Position numbers and translations under genes: made by a program | Assembly: GCA_009885605.1 (NCBI GenBank) | Contig: VFKK01000215.1 | Location: 1 to 14,888, forward strand | From: Cyclobacteriaceae bacterium | GTDB lineage: Bacteria > Bacteroidota > Bacteroidia > Cytophagales > Cyclobacteriaceae | DNA: 14,888 nucleotides | Reading direction: 5' to 3' | Notes under the pieces: model-generated | The model's database searches: none | The model's input: only the letters and a program-made list of their open reading frames with translations | What the model was told of the DNA's origin: nothing | In this document: positions 1-6,291 of the stretch, in pieces | Layout: the number at the start of each line of letters is the position of its first letter | Numbering within the stretch: position 1 is the stretch's first letter

Positions 1-1
1 G

Positions 2-286
2 CTTACAGCTCCTATTATTTTTCACTTTGGCTATAAAACAAAGCAATTAGGCAGGAATATTATCTTGATTTGGAATTTCATCTGTTTGGGACTTCTCATA
101 AATATTGTAGCAAATGCCATTCTTTCAGCACCTTTTCCATTTCAAAAGTTTGCTTTTGACCAGCCCAACATTGCTGTTTTATATTTTCCTTTCATCTGGC
201 TGCCCTGCTGTGTAGTTCCTTTGGTTTTACTTTCTCACCTGGTCTCAATCAGGCAATTGGTGGTTAACAGAGGATTGGATTCCTAA
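2..286 (+). CDS. Multi-pass membrane protein of unknown function, C-terminal part (5' end outside window)
   Basis: The frame is open from the first complete codon (base 2) to the TAA at 284-286, so this is the last 94 residues of a gene that begins upstream. The fragment has two hydrophobic segments. One contains NFICLGLLINIVANAIL, followed by the pattern SAPFPFQ...DQPN. The second contains FPFIWLPCCVVPLVLLSHL, and the tail is short and polar. From memory, the order 'apolar helix, S(A/P)PGPFQ, DQPN, PF-W-P---VPL-LLSHL-S---L' is the C-terminal half of a family of roughly 200-residue integral membrane proteins of unknown function found in Bacteroidota and Proteobacteria. A TTG at 65 could serve as an internal start, but conserved-looking residues upstream of it (LTAPIIFHFGYK) argue for a longer gene. 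The function is unknown. Confidence 0.72.
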   Translation, partial: LTAPIIFHFGYKTKQLGRNIILIWNFICLGLLINIVANAILSAPFPFQKFAFDQPNIAVLYFPFIWLPCCVVPLVLLSHLVSIRQLVVNRGLDS

Positions 287-420
287 CTTAACAAACCAAA
301 AAGAAAGAGATTAATGTGATTTCATTTGTGCTTTTTTGTGGACTTGTTGGTCAAAAAAATCATTTTTGCCTGATTTTGTCACACCAGAAATTGGATTTTG
401 AAAATGAATTGGCAAAAAAA

Positions 421-506
421 CCGATATCATCCCGATTCATTTTACCTGGGGCTCCGCAAGCTTCACCCCAAGCTAATATAATATCGGCCCTTCAGGCCTT
501 ATGAAA
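421..506. repeat. REP-like palindromic intergenic repeat
   Basis: This non-coding element has an outer inverted pair, CCGATAT at 421-427 with ATATCGG at 481-487. Inside is a GC-rich hairpin, TGGGG at 447-451 with CCCCA at 466-470, and the element ends in GGCCCTTCAGGCC. On the reverse strand it contains GGGGTGAAGCTTGCGGAGCC and GGCCTGAAGGGCCGATAT. I recall these as typical of a high-copy Bacteroidota repeat of the REP kind, which is often linked to REP-associated tyrosine transposases. Only one full copy lies in this window, so its repeat status rests on recognition rather than on a second copy seen here. It lies between a plus-strand and a minus-strand gene that converge, so it may also end transcription. 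A 62-residue reading frame that crosses it is not a gene. Confidence 0.55.
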
Positions 507-550
507 TGCGACTTTGGACCTCTTGCGAGTGATCAGGTCATTTTAATGAA

Positions 551-1630
551 TCAATTCATCTTGATCTTAAACCATTTCGCCGCATTGTGGTAGTAGATTT
601 TATCCACCACTTCTTTGGGAAGTTTGAGTCCCTGAAATGAACCAGTCACCACTCTGTTTTCCAAGGTTTCGTCAGTGACGAGGTAATTCCAATCCTCCTG
701 CCAAGTGGTGAGTGCATTGGCTTTGACCCGATCCTCATCCGGAGTGCCGGAGATCCCCAGATCCGTTCCATAGATCAATCGGTCCTGATAGTTGATCATG
801 AAGTCTCTTACTTTTTCCCGATCCTTTTGGCTTTGGAATTGAAGGTGACCAATCCTCGCGGCCATGTCCACGGCAAAGTTCGGATATGCATCCAATCGCT
901 TGGCGAGTTCGTCTACATTCCATTCCAGACTTCCCAAATGTGCCCCAACAAAGCGAATTTTAGGAAATTTCTTTAACAGATTATCCCGTGCCTCCACTTG
1001 CTCCTCATAGCTAGGATACTCAGGATGGAGGAACATATGATATTCCGGGTGTTCTTTGAAATAAGTCCGGTCGTTGTTTACGGTCATTTCATCCAATGGA
1101 AGCCAGCAGTTTTTAGGTTCGCCCAAATGAGCCATTAACGTTTTGCCCTGATCCTGCACAAATTGAAAAATCGGTTCCAACCTCGGATGATCCGCCATGA
1201 TGAAATTGCCATTTTCATCCTTGTAAGTCATCCCTATATTTTTCCAGATTTTGATACCGATTGCACCCTGGTCAAAAGTCTTTTTGATCCGTTCAATTTC
1301 ATTTTCTGCCCAATCAGGCTCGCTCCAGTTTTCAAGGGAAATCGTGGAAAGGAAGTCGATATGGTCGGCGTTATTAGCTTTTTGAAATAGCGCGAGCCTA
1401 ATCTGTTCTTCCAGTGTGGGATAGCTTGGGACATCTACGCTTATCGTCAGCAGGTAGAAATTAGCCGCTTTCGCAGCATCGGTCAGCGCCGTACTTTCTG
1501 CATTATGATGCGTATGGGTATCAATCTTCTTTACTTTCAGAAAGTCCTCCGGTTGGTAATAGGTTTCTGGTTCATCAGTAGCAAATCCTATCAAAGCCGA
1601 AATCAGGAAGGGAAGAATCAGTTCGAGCAT
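551..1630 (-). CDS. Amidohydrolase family metal-dependent hydrolase (TIM barrel), probably exported or membrane-tethered
   Basis: This is a 359-residue protein of the amidohydrolase_2 type (PF04909-like). The metal-binding set is visible: H39-T-H41 in KIDTHTHH, K127 in GIKIWK, H168 in MAHLGEP, H231 in GAHLGSLEWN and D290 in YGTDLG. These are the HxH, two single His and Asp positions of a TIM-barrel hydrolase. The family includes hydrolases and decarboxylases such as the aminocarboxymuconate decarboxylase type. The substrate cannot be read from the sequence. The first 17 residues (MLELILPFLISALIGFA) are hydrophobic and look like a signal or anchor, but the n-region has a Glu and no Lys or Arg, so export is uncertain. 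The ATG at 1630 is the best start because an in-frame TAA lies shortly upstream. No clear RBS is present. The gene is transcribed alone, and both flanks carry palindromic repeats. Confidence 0.85.
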   Translation of the reverse strand: MLELILPFLISALIGFATDEPETYYQPEDFLKVKKIDTHTHHNAESTALTDAAKAANFYLLTISVDVPSYPTLEEQIRLALFQKANNADHIDFLSTISLENWSEPDWAENEIERIKKTFDQGAIGIKIWKNIGMTYKDENGNFIMADHPRLEPIFQFVQDQGKTLMAHLGEPKNCWLPLDEMTVNNDRTYFKEHPEYHMFLHPEYPSYEEQVEARDNLLKKFPKIRFVGAHLGSLEWNVDELAKRLDAYPNFAVDMAARIGHLQFQSQKDREKVRDFMINYQDRLIYGTDLGISGTPDEDRVKANALTTWQEDWNYLVTDETLENRVVTGSFQGLKLPKEVVDKIYYHNAAKWFKIKMN

Positions 1631-1681
1631 GGTTGGGTGGGGATTTTGAGTTTCTTAAGTTAAAAAAATTATGGGAATCGG

Positions 1682-1721
1682 CTATTCGATCCCGATGGAT
1701 ATCTGGATGAAATCCTGAACC
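1682..1721 (+). repeat. Palindromic interspersed repeat, copy 1 (upstream of the sterol desaturase gene)
   Basis: Bases 1690-1721 match the reverse complement of 2903-2934 at 29 of 32 positions. Bases 1682-1714 match 2824-2856 in direct orientation at 26 of 33. The shared core is CTAT(T/C)CGATCCCG, an AT-rich loop, then GGATGAAATC. In this copy the palindrome TCCCGAT...ATCTGGA is partly decayed (one T where G is expected). It lies in the 289-base gap between divergent genes. I see no coding potential there. Confidence 0.7.
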
Positions 1722-1754
1722 GAATTCGTAGATTTTTCAATCCATTTTTGATAG

Positions 1755-1787
1755 AATCCCCCTTGCCCCCTTTACTAAGGGGGAATT
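1755..1787 (+). repeat. C-run/G-run hairpin repeat
   Basis: CCCCCTT occurs twice, at 1758-1764 and 1766-1772, separated by one G. A loop TACT and AAGGGGG at 1777-1783 follow. Either C-run can pair with the single G-run, so two mutually exclusive hairpins of 7 bp are possible. I recall this CCCCCTTxCCCCCTT...AAGGGGG pattern as a widespread interspersed repeat in Bacteroidota genomes. Its role is unknown and only one copy lies in this window. Confidence 0.5.
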
Positions 1788-1885
1788 GCTTAAAACTGGT
1801 CCTCCGGCATCAAATGGCTAATCATTACTTCACAAATCGAAATCTTCAAAACTCTCGCTCAACTTTAGGGTTAAAGTAATGTGCC

Positions 1886-1915
1886 TTTTTGCAGTCAATA
1901 AAATTTTGATCTTTG
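1886..1915 (+). promoter_or_regulatory. Weak candidate Bacteroidota promoter for the sterol desaturase gene
   Basis: TTTTTG at 1886-1891 and GATCTTTG at 1908-1915 resemble the TTTG (-33) and TAnnTTTG (-7) boxes of Bacteroidota sigma-ABfr promoters. The -7 box has one mismatch (GA for TA), and the spacing is 16 bases, slightly short. Transcription would begin close to the ATG at 1920, giving an almost leaderless mRNA. Confidence 0.22.
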
Positions 1916-1919
1916 CCCC

Positions 1920-2810
1920 ATGGAAAAATACCTCAAAGTAATTTTGGATGGCTATTATGGCTATGCGAGTTACTTAATCAATGAAATCCTCAATCCAAGC
2001 TTGCACAACTATTTTTACTGGTTGGTGGGTGCTTCGGTGATGATTTATTTGGTAGAGATTGCTTTTCCCTGGCGCAAGAATCAACCCCTGATTCGGGATC
2101 ATTTCTGGCTCGATATCTTTTACCTGTTCTGGAATTACTTCTTATTCGCCTTGGTAGCTTACAATGCCCTCTCGATGGTGGCGGTACAAGCCTTCAATGA
2201 TTTCCTGGGATTGTTTGGAATTACGAATCTCGTCGCGATTCAGGTTGGAAGTCTTCCGGGTTGGGCTCAGCTGGTGATATTATTCGTATTGAGGGATTTC
2301 ATGCAATGGAATATCCACAGGATGTATCATCATGTGGGTTGGATGTGGGAGTTTCACAAAGTGCACCACAGCACCAAAGAGATGGGATTTGCGGCATTGT
2401 TGCGCTACCACTGGATGGAAAATATTCTTTATCGCACCCTGGAATATATACCATTGGCGATGATCGGGTTTGGGATTACCGACTTTTTCATCGTCCATAT
2501 TTTTACCCTGGTGATAGGTCAGTTGGGGCATGCGAATCTCAAAATCCCCCTGGGAAAATTGAAATACGTCCTCAATGGACCTCAGATGCACCTTTGGCAC
2601 CATGCAAAGAATCTTCCTGAAACCCATCCAAACGGGTTCAATTATGGGATTACATTGAGCGTTTGGGATTTCATTTTCCGTACCAATTACTGGCCTTCAG
2701 ATGATGAAAATCTTCCTGTCGGTTTGCCTGATGAGGAGCATTTCCCGGAAGATTTTGTGGGTCAAACAGTAGAACCGTTCAAGCGGATCTTTAGAAAGAG
2801 GGAAGGTTGA
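1920..2810 (+). CDS. Sterol desaturase / fatty acid hydroxylase family membrane protein
   Basis: This is a 296-residue integral membrane di-iron enzyme of the fatty acid hydroxylase superfamily (PF04116). The histidine clusters that bind the two irons are all present: H133-RMY-H137-H138, H146-KV-H149-H150, H204 in LGHANL, and H224-LW-H227-H228. Hydrophobic helices lie at about 30-48, 64-83 and 113-127, with a long apolar stretch at 172-201, which is the usual four-helix layout with the His boxes on the cytoplasmic face. The length is normal for bacterial members. The family hydroxylates or desaturates lipid C-H bonds using O2, and the substrate here (a fatty acyl chain, a carotenoid or hopanoid-like lipid) cannot be told. 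The soluble tail after residue 255 is acidic. The gene stands alone, flanked on both sides by copies of the same palindromic repeat. Confidence 0.9.
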   Translation: MEKYLKVILDGYYGYASYLINEILNPSLHNYFYWLVGASVMIYLVEIAFPWRKNQPLIRDHFWLDIFYLFWNYFLFALVAYNALSMVAVQAFNDFLGLFGITNLVAIQVGSLPGWAQLVILFVLRDFMQWNIHRMYHHVGWMWEFHKVHHSTKEMGFAALLRYHWMENILYRTLEYIPLAMIGFGITDFFIVHIFTLVIGQLGHANLKIPLGKLKYVLNGPQMHLWHHAKNLPETHPNGFNYGITLSVWDFIFRTNYWPSDDENLPVGLPDEEHFPEDFVGQTVEPFKRIFRKREG

Positions 2811-2823
2811 GCTTTTTGGTCCA

Positions 2824-2856
2824 CTATCCGATCCCGCTACTTATAGGGATGAAATC
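2824..2856 (+). repeat. Palindromic interspersed repeat, copy 2
   Basis: The 33 bases align without gaps to 1682-1714 with 26 identities: CTATCCGATCCCG, a loop, then GGGATGAAATC. It contains the inverted pair ATCCC (2831-2835) and GGGAT (2846-2850). It begins 13 bases after the sterol desaturase stop codon and could form a hairpin at the mRNA end, but no T-run follows. Confidence 0.6.
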
Positions 2857-2902
2857 AAAGGATTTTAAAAGTTCCGAATCCGATTCAAAATCCTATGGCC
2901 TA

Positions 2903-2939
2903 GGTTCAGGATTTCATCCCGATATTTATCGGGACTGAA
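2903..2939 (-). repeat. Palindromic interspersed repeat, copy 3 (inverted)
   Basis: This copy lies in the opposite orientation to those at 1682 and 2824. It contains a perfect 7-bp stem, TCCCGAT at 2917-2923 and ATCGGGA at 2928-2934, with a four-base loop ATTT. It is strengthened by TTCAG (2905-2909) and CTGAA (2935-2939) outside. GATTTCATCCC at 2910-2920 is the exact reverse complement of GGGATGAAATC at 2846-2856, so copies 2 and 3 can fold onto each other. Confidence 0.7.
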
Positions 2940-3033
2940 CAGCGGATTTGTAATTCAAAAACAAAATCAATTTCTACCTCTCAACAAAAGACTAAATTGA
3001 ACCTATATTTAAAGAAGCTTTAAAACCTTTCCA

Positions 3034-3816
3034 TTGCATTCGCTCCAACTGATTTCTGACGCTGAACTTGTCTCCTTTCTTGACCGGATTCCGGTTGACT
3101 TGGAAGGGGGATTTTCTAAACTGAAGGATGCAGAGATTTCCACAAAGTCTTTCAGTTTTTACACTTCAGTTGCCTCAGTGTTTAGCAGCAAGATTGAGGG
3201 CGAGGAAATTGAATTGGACAGCTACATAAAGCATAAGCGATTTGGGATTGAGTTTTCACCTGATTATACCCAAAAGATCGATGACTTGTATGAAGCCTAT
3301 CGGTTTGCTCAAACCCATGAATTGAGTAACGAAAACCTAGCTATAGCGCATCAATTCTTGAGCAGAAATCTGCTTCCGGTTCAATCGCAGGGAAAGTTTA
3401 GGAACCAGAATATGTATGTATGGACTTCGGACGGAAAGATCGAATATGTTGCGGCTTCTCCGTTTTTGGTGAGTCAGGAGATGGAAAAGCTTTTTTCCGA
3501 TATCCAATTTTTATTGGCTGAAAACCTAAGCCTGGCTGAATCCTTCTATTATGCAGCCTACATTCATTTAGTCTTTGTCAAGATTCATCCTTGGAATGAT
3601 GGTAATGGCAGAAGCGGGCGGTTGTTAGAAAAATGGTTTCTGGCTTCGAAACTGGGAGAAAAAGCATGGTTAGTGCAAAGCGAAAAGCAATATTACTTAC
3701 ACCATCAAGCCTATTACCAAAATATAAGAAAGTTAGGGATGGAATATGAAAGCCTTGATTATTTCAAGGCATTGGATTTTTTACTGATGTTGCCAAATTC
3801 TGTGATCGAAAAGTGA
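3034..3816 (+). CDS. Fic-domain protein (predicted AMP/NMP transferase)
   Basis: This 260-residue protein carries a complete Fic active-site motif, H185-PWNDG-N191-GR-SG-R196 (consensus HPFxxGNGRxxR), including the catalytic His and the phosphate-binding residues. Such enzymes transfer AMP or another nucleotide or phosphate group to hydroxyl groups of target proteins. SSKIEG at 51-56 lies upstream of the core, in the place of the N-terminal (S/T)xxxE(G/P)N inhibitory helix. Here the usual Asn is Glu57, so this looks like a class II, self-inhibited Fic protein with a variant motif. GKFRNQNMYV (120-129) is the probable target-docking flap. No ATG is available near the 5' end: an in-frame TAA at 3010 and the first ATG at about residue 127 leave the TTG at 3034 as the likely start. 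No antitoxin or partner gene is adjacent. The target is unknown. Confidence 0.85.
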   Translation: MHSLQLISDAELVSFLDRIPVDLEGGFSKLKDAEISTKSFSFYTSVASVFSSKIEGEEIELDSYIKHKRFGIEFSPDYTQKIDDLYEAYRFAQTHELSNENLAIAHQFLSRNLLPVQSQGKFRNQNMYVWTSDGKIEYVAASPFLVSQEMEKLFSDIQFLLAENLSLAESFYYAAYIHLVFVKIHPWNDGNGRSGRLLEKWFLASKLGEKAWLVQSEKQYYLHHQAYYQNIRKLGMEYESLDYFKALDFLLMLPNSVIEK

Positions 3817-3848
3817 TTCTATTTTTGAATGATGAGCCTGATCACTAA

Positions 3849-4040
3849 TTAAATAAAACGCTTCACCGTCCAAAAGATGACCGCAAATAGAAATACGATG
3901 ATGGAGATCTTATTGATCCCATGCATCATCTTCAGGTTGAAGTTGGTTGTCTTGTTTGGGTCAGGCTTGCCAAACACATTTAAGAAGTAATTACCAACCT
4001 CACCCAACTTGAAAAACTCTTTTACTTTGGTATCTGACAT
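3849..4040 (-). CDS. Small single-helix membrane protein, DUF6728-like
   Basis: This 63-residue protein has a soluble N-terminal half (KEFFKLGEVGNYFLNVFGKP, then DPNK) and the segment NFNLKMMHGINKIS. One transmembrane helix follows at about residues 46-60 (ISIIVFLFAVIFWTV), and the end is basic (KRFI). I recall the pattern 'FKLGEV--YF---F-K-DPN---NFNL--MHGINK-SI--FL' as a short conserved Bacteroidota family annotated DUF6728. The protein would sit in the inner membrane with its N-terminal half in the cytoplasm. The function is unknown. The ATG is clear and AAAGG lies 4 bases upstream, a possible weak RBS. The gene converges with the Fic gene across 32 bases that hold no convincing terminator, only a poor GTGAT/ATCAC pair. 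Confidence 0.8.
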   Translation of the reverse strand: MSDTKVKEFFKLGEVGNYFLNVFGKPDPNKTTNFNLKMMHGINKISIIVFLFAVIFWTVKRFI

Positions 4041-4099
4041 GACCTTTGGATTTATAAACGATTAACCTGCTGTTTGAGAATTTGGTTTAAATTTTAAAT

Positions 4100-4263
4100 G
4101 AAATATGTTTCACTAAATAAAATGGAAATATACTTTGCGAAATATGGTTGAAATACGGATCGATATTGCGCCCCAAATTTGTCCGAGGATCTTTTCGTTC
4201 CGATTGCAGCATTGATTTAATTCGTATTTCTATCGTATTTCCACCTTCTTTCTATGGTATTTC
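4100..4263. repeat. Cluster of GAAATA / TATTTC short inverted repeats
   Basis: Within the 262-base AT-rich gap before the DUF6728-like gene, GAAATA occurs four times in one orientation (4100, 4125, 4139, 4150). Its reverse complement TATTTC then occurs three times (4225, 4236, 4258). GAAATACG at 4150-4157 is a perfect inverted match to CGTATTTC at 4223-4230 and again at 4234-4241. Spacings of 25, 14, 11, then 11 and 22 bases are partly near one or two helical turns. This could be a regulatory region or chance in AT-rich DNA. No ORF, tRNA or clear promoter box is seen in the gap. Confidence 0.35.
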
Positions 4264-4302
4264 AGTGCTATAAGACAGGTTCTGATTTTATCAAAAGGAT
4301 AG

Positions 4303-6285
4303 TTACATCATCTCCGGCTCATTCCACATCCCGTCTTCCTTGATGATATTGATCAATTCGTCGACGGCTTTTTCGGAAGGAACAGATTTCTTCATCACTT
4401 CTTTGCCTTTGTAAAGGGTGATTTTTCCTTTTCCAGAACCCACATATCCGTAATCGGCATCAGCCATTTCGCCCGGACCGTTTACAATGCATCCCATGAT
4501 TCCGATCTTAACGCCTTTCAGGTGATCGGTGCGCTTGCGAATCATTGCTGTCGTAATTTGCAAGTCAAACAAAGTTCGACCGCAAGAAGGACAGGAAATA
4601 TACTCAGTCTTGGACATTCGGGTTCGAGCTGCCTGAAGGACTCCGAAACTCACCGAGTTTTGCAGTTTCATCTGTTCCAAAATCGATTCACGTGTGGATC
4701 CGGTTTCTTTTTCGAGTGACATAAAAATACCGTCACCCAATCCATCCACAAGCAATCCCCCAACATCCGTAGCGGCATAAAGCGTGGTCAGATCCTGAGA
4801 CTGATCCGGATAACTGATTTTCACTACCACAGGAACCTCAACCTTGGCTTCCAGCAAACTCACAAAAGCCCTTCTCAATGCTGGCATACTGTGTAGGTTT
4901 TCTGTCCTCAAAATCAAAACAGTGTCTTTTCTACCGGCGATCGAAAGAATTACATCTTCTATCGCTTCGACGAAAACCTCCAGAAAATTCAGTTCCGGAT
5001 GAAATATTTCTGCTTTCACAAATTCATTCAGGTGGAAAAGTGGAAACTTATTCGCCTGATCGTGAGACTCAATCCAGATCGCTGCATTCTGAATTTCCTT
5101 CATCCCGTTTGGCAGCATGAACGGAATCGGATTGGAACCTGAGTACACGAAGTCGCAACCCTGATCGTTCATTTTCCACTTATCGAGTTCCGGCAAATAG
5201 AAATGCCCAACCTGCTTCATTTCACGATCCGCGATCTTTTCGATTTTGGAAATATCGGTAATCACCCGAGGTACATTATGTCCACCGAAGTTGTAGATCT
5301 CAGTGGTGTGCCTTTTATTATATTCAAAAGGAGTAATCGGATAATGGATAATCTCGGGAATCGGGGCATGATTGGTACGATGCGTGTATCGATCGATCAG
5401 GGCTTTCGCCACCGGAGCTTCGAATTCGGGATCCTCCGTCAGAGAAACCCGAACAGTATCGCCCAAACCATCTTCCAGTAAAGTTCCTATTCCCACGGCA
5501 GACTTGATTCTTCCGTCTTCAGCTTCACCTGCTTCCGTCACACCGAGGTGCAAAGGATAAGGTTTGAATCCTCCTTCGTTCAGCTTTTGCACCAGCATAC
5601 GATAAGCCTGCACCATCACTTGCGTGTTGGATGACTTCATCGAAATCACAATATCATAGTAGTTTTCGTCTTCGCAGATTCTCAGGAATTCCAGCGCTGA
5701 CTCCACCATTCCGAGCGGCGTATCACCGTACCGGCTCATGATTCTGTCAGAAAGCGAACCGTGATTCGTTCCGATTCGCATCGCGGTGCCGTTTTCCTTG
5801 CAGATTTTCACCAGAGGAAGGAATCGCTCTCGAATTCGGTTCAATTCTTCCTGATAGGAGAAATCGGTATAATCGATTACTTCAAATTTCTTTTTGTCGG
5901 CGTAGTTTCCGGGATTGATACGGACTTTCTCAACAATTTTTGCCGCCACTTCGGCAGCATTTGGAGTGAAGTGAATATCCGCCACCAAAGGCGTGGTATA
6001 ACCTCTTTTGCGAAGTTCAGCCTTAATATTCCTTAGGTTTTCCGCCTCTTTGATACTTGGGGCAGTAATTCTGACCAACTCGCAACCTGCCTCGATCATC
6101 CGGATACTTTGCTCCACGGAGCCCATCGTGTCCATGGTGTCGATGGTAGTCATGGACTGAACCACGATCGGATTGTCTCCCCCAATCAGGATATCTCCCA
6201 CCTTCACTGGAATTGTTTTTCTACGCGAGTAGTGGGTTAGGCTATCGCAATACATTTGATCTACCGTTTTGATGATTGGCTCCAT
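4303..6285 (-). CDS. ispG: (E)-4-hydroxy-3-methylbut-2-enyl-diphosphate synthase, long Bacteroidota/plant-type form
   Basis: IspG (GcpE) makes HMBPP from methylerythritol cyclodiphosphate, the next-to-last step of the MEP isoprenoid pathway, in the cytoplasm. The 660 residues are much longer than the roughly 370 of E. coli IspG. They comprise an N-terminal TIM barrel (about 20-300, with VQSMTTIDT, ADIHFTPNAA and RINPGN), an extra middle domain (about 300-555) and a C-terminal iron-sulfur domain. The [4Fe-4S] ligands are C565 and C568 (SCPSCGR) and C599 (GIMGCIVNGPGE), with the conserved Glu as E606. This three-domain form is the known type in Bacteroidota, Chlamydia and plants. ATG 6285 is used here, but the ATG at 6255 (MYCDSLTHYSRR) fits the usual N-terminus and has GGTAG upstream, so it may be the real start. 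The gene is 6 bases after the reductase gene, so co-transcription is very likely. Confidence 0.97.
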   Translation of the reverse strand: MEPIIKTVDQMYCDSLTHYSRRKTIPVKVGDILIGGDNPIVVQSMTTIDTMDTMGSVEQSIRMIEAGCELVRITAPSIKEAENLRNIKAELRKRGYTTPLVADIHFTPNAAEVAAKIVEKVRINPGNYADKKKFEVIDYTDFSYQEELNRIRERFLPLVKICKENGTAMRIGTNHGSLSDRIMSRYGDTPLGMVESALEFLRICEDENYYDIVISMKSSNTQVMVQAYRMLVQKLNEGGFKPYPLHLGVTEAGEAEDGRIKSAVGIGTLLEDGLGDTVRVSLTEDPEFEAPVAKALIDRYTHRTNHAPIPEIIHYPITPFEYNKRHTTEIYNFGGHNVPRVITDISKIEKIADREMKQVGHFYLPELDKWKMNDQGCDFVYSGSNPIPFMLPNGMKEIQNAAIWIESHDQANKFPLFHLNEFVKAEIFHPELNFLEVFVEAIEDVILSIAGRKDTVLILRTENLHSMPALRRAFVSLLEAKVEVPVVVKISYPDQSQDLTTLYAATDVGGLLVDGLGDGIFMSLEKETGSTRESILEQMKLQNSVSFGVLQAARTRMSKTEYISCPSCGRTLFDLQITTAMIRKRTDHLKGVKIGIMGCIVNGPGEMADADYGYVGSGKGKITLYKGKEVMKKSVPSEKAVDELINIIKEDGMWNEPEMM

Positions 6286-6291
6286 AGGATA

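Noticed and set aside
352..368. CAAAAA/TTTTTG hairpin after the first gene
   Set aside because: It is purely A/T pairs except for the closing pair and has no T-run after it. Too weak to call a terminator.
316..504. Plus-strand reading frame of 62 codons
   Set aside because: Its 3' half runs through the REP-like palindromic repeat, the 5' half is AT-rich without a family resemblance, and there is no RBS or promoter box.
531..566. Inverted repeats GATCA/TGATC and ATGAAT/ATTCAT at the amidohydrolase stop codon
   Set aside because: The arms are short, AT-rich and unevenly spaced, and no T-run follows on the minus strand, so it is not called as a terminator.
2261..2627. Two overlapping frames (119 and 115 codons) within the sterol desaturase gene
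   Set aside because: They are on other frames of a gene whose histidine motifs are all intact; they are shadows.
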